A program made the position numbers and the translations under genes. Of a DNA stretch of 64,000 nt, positions 63,923 to 64,000 are shown one piece after another; the stretch's first letter is position 1, and each line of letters starts with the position of its first letter. A model generated the notes under the pieces. It was not told the DNA's origin, did not search any database, and was given only the letters and a program-made list of their open reading frames with translations. This DNA comes from Roseibium aggregatum IAM 12614 (GTDB taxonomy: Bacteria > Pseudomonadota > Alphaproteobacteria > Rhizobiales > Stappiaceae), in assembly GCF_000168975.1 (NCBI RefSeq), contig NZ_AAUW01000003.1, positions 1 to 64,000 of the forward strand, in the 5' to 3' direction.

Positions 63923-64000
63923 ATGTCAGAACGCACTGAAAACAAAGACGCCTCCGGGACCTCGATGGAAACCGGCCCGCAAGGCCAAGGCGGAGATCTC
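63923..64000 (+). CDS. Start of a gene cut by the window edge
   Basis: ATG at 63923 follows ttaggaac and stays open for 26 codons to the last base. The peptide (MSERTENKDASGTSMETGPQ and onward) is a polar, probably disordered N-terminus with no domain. Divergent placement next to a hydrolase promoter with MarR-type boxes suggests a MarR-family regulator, but that is only inferred from position. Confidence 0.5.
   Translation, partial: MSERTENKDASGTSMETGPQGQGGDL

Overview
The window looks like chromosomal DNA of an alphaproteobacterium, most likely a marine Hyphomicrobiales member of the Stappiaceae type (Labrenzia, Roseibium or Stappia). This is inferred from gene content, not from a database search. 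The pointers are GC-rich coding DNA, a PurS/PurQ/short-PurL purine system next to bolA and grxD, a DUF1476 ATPase-inhibitor (zeta) gene, a BA14K protein, DUF1127, a rhizobial-type rha locus, several TRAP transporters and a monomeric isocitrate dehydrogenase. No rRNA, tRNA, phage, insertion sequence or CRISPR array was recognised.

Layout. 1-7 kb: an 8-bp tandem repeat at the left edge, a GIY-YIG protein, an APC permease, a Nudix hydrolase, purB, small membrane and phosphoesterase genes, a BA14K protein and a small serine hydrolase. 7-21 kb: an HpcH/HpaI aldolase, the zeta inhibitor, then de novo purine genes (purC, purS, a 35-codon microprotein gene, purQ ... purL, bolA, grxD). About 6 kb separates purQ from purL and holds an AraC/peroxiredoxin-like pair, a DUF1127/MocR pair, two unknown membrane-anchored proteins and a Na/Ca antiporter. 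21-27 kb: repeat-rich spacers, a small copper-type cluster (Cys-rich exported protein, small membrane protein, DUF411 protein, L,D-transpeptidase), and a hydroxyacid dehydrogenase/aldehyde dehydrogenase pair with a divergent LysR gene. 27.8-28.7 kb: four tandem copies of a 157-bp unit.

29-41 kb: ttcA, then a complete L-rhamnose system. rhaR-S-T-P-Q-U-K runs leftward (regulator, binding protein, ABC ATPase, two permeases, mutarotase, kinase). rhaD-I runs rightward from a shared, repeat-rich control region. Together these import L-rhamnose, interconvert its anomers, isomerise it to rhamnulose, phosphorylate it, and cleave it to DHAP plus lactaldehyde, which the RhaD dehydrogenase domain should oxidise.

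41-49 kb: a second, less understood sugar-acid operon, dctP-dctQ-dctM-pdxA2-dehydratase-dapA-like-lysR, flanked by a divergent LysR gene. 49-54 kb: a cytoplasmic sulfatase/phosphonate-monoester-hydrolase-like enzyme with a fused TRAP permease and a TAXI binding protein, suggesting uptake and intracellular hydrolysis of a sulfated or phosphonylated compound. 54-64 kb: a LysM protein, rpsD, an EAL-CBS-GGDEF protein with altered catalytic motifs, murI-trmJ, monomeric icd, an unknown protein, and a Tat-type alpha/beta hydrolase whose promoter carries a duplicated operator-like box, followed by the first 26 codons of another gene at the right edge.

The least explained parts are the acid-sugar operon with PdxA2 but no kinase partner, the sulfatase/TAXI module, the copper-type small proteins, a probably leaderless MocR gene with a palindrome over its start codon, and the tandem intergenic repeat.
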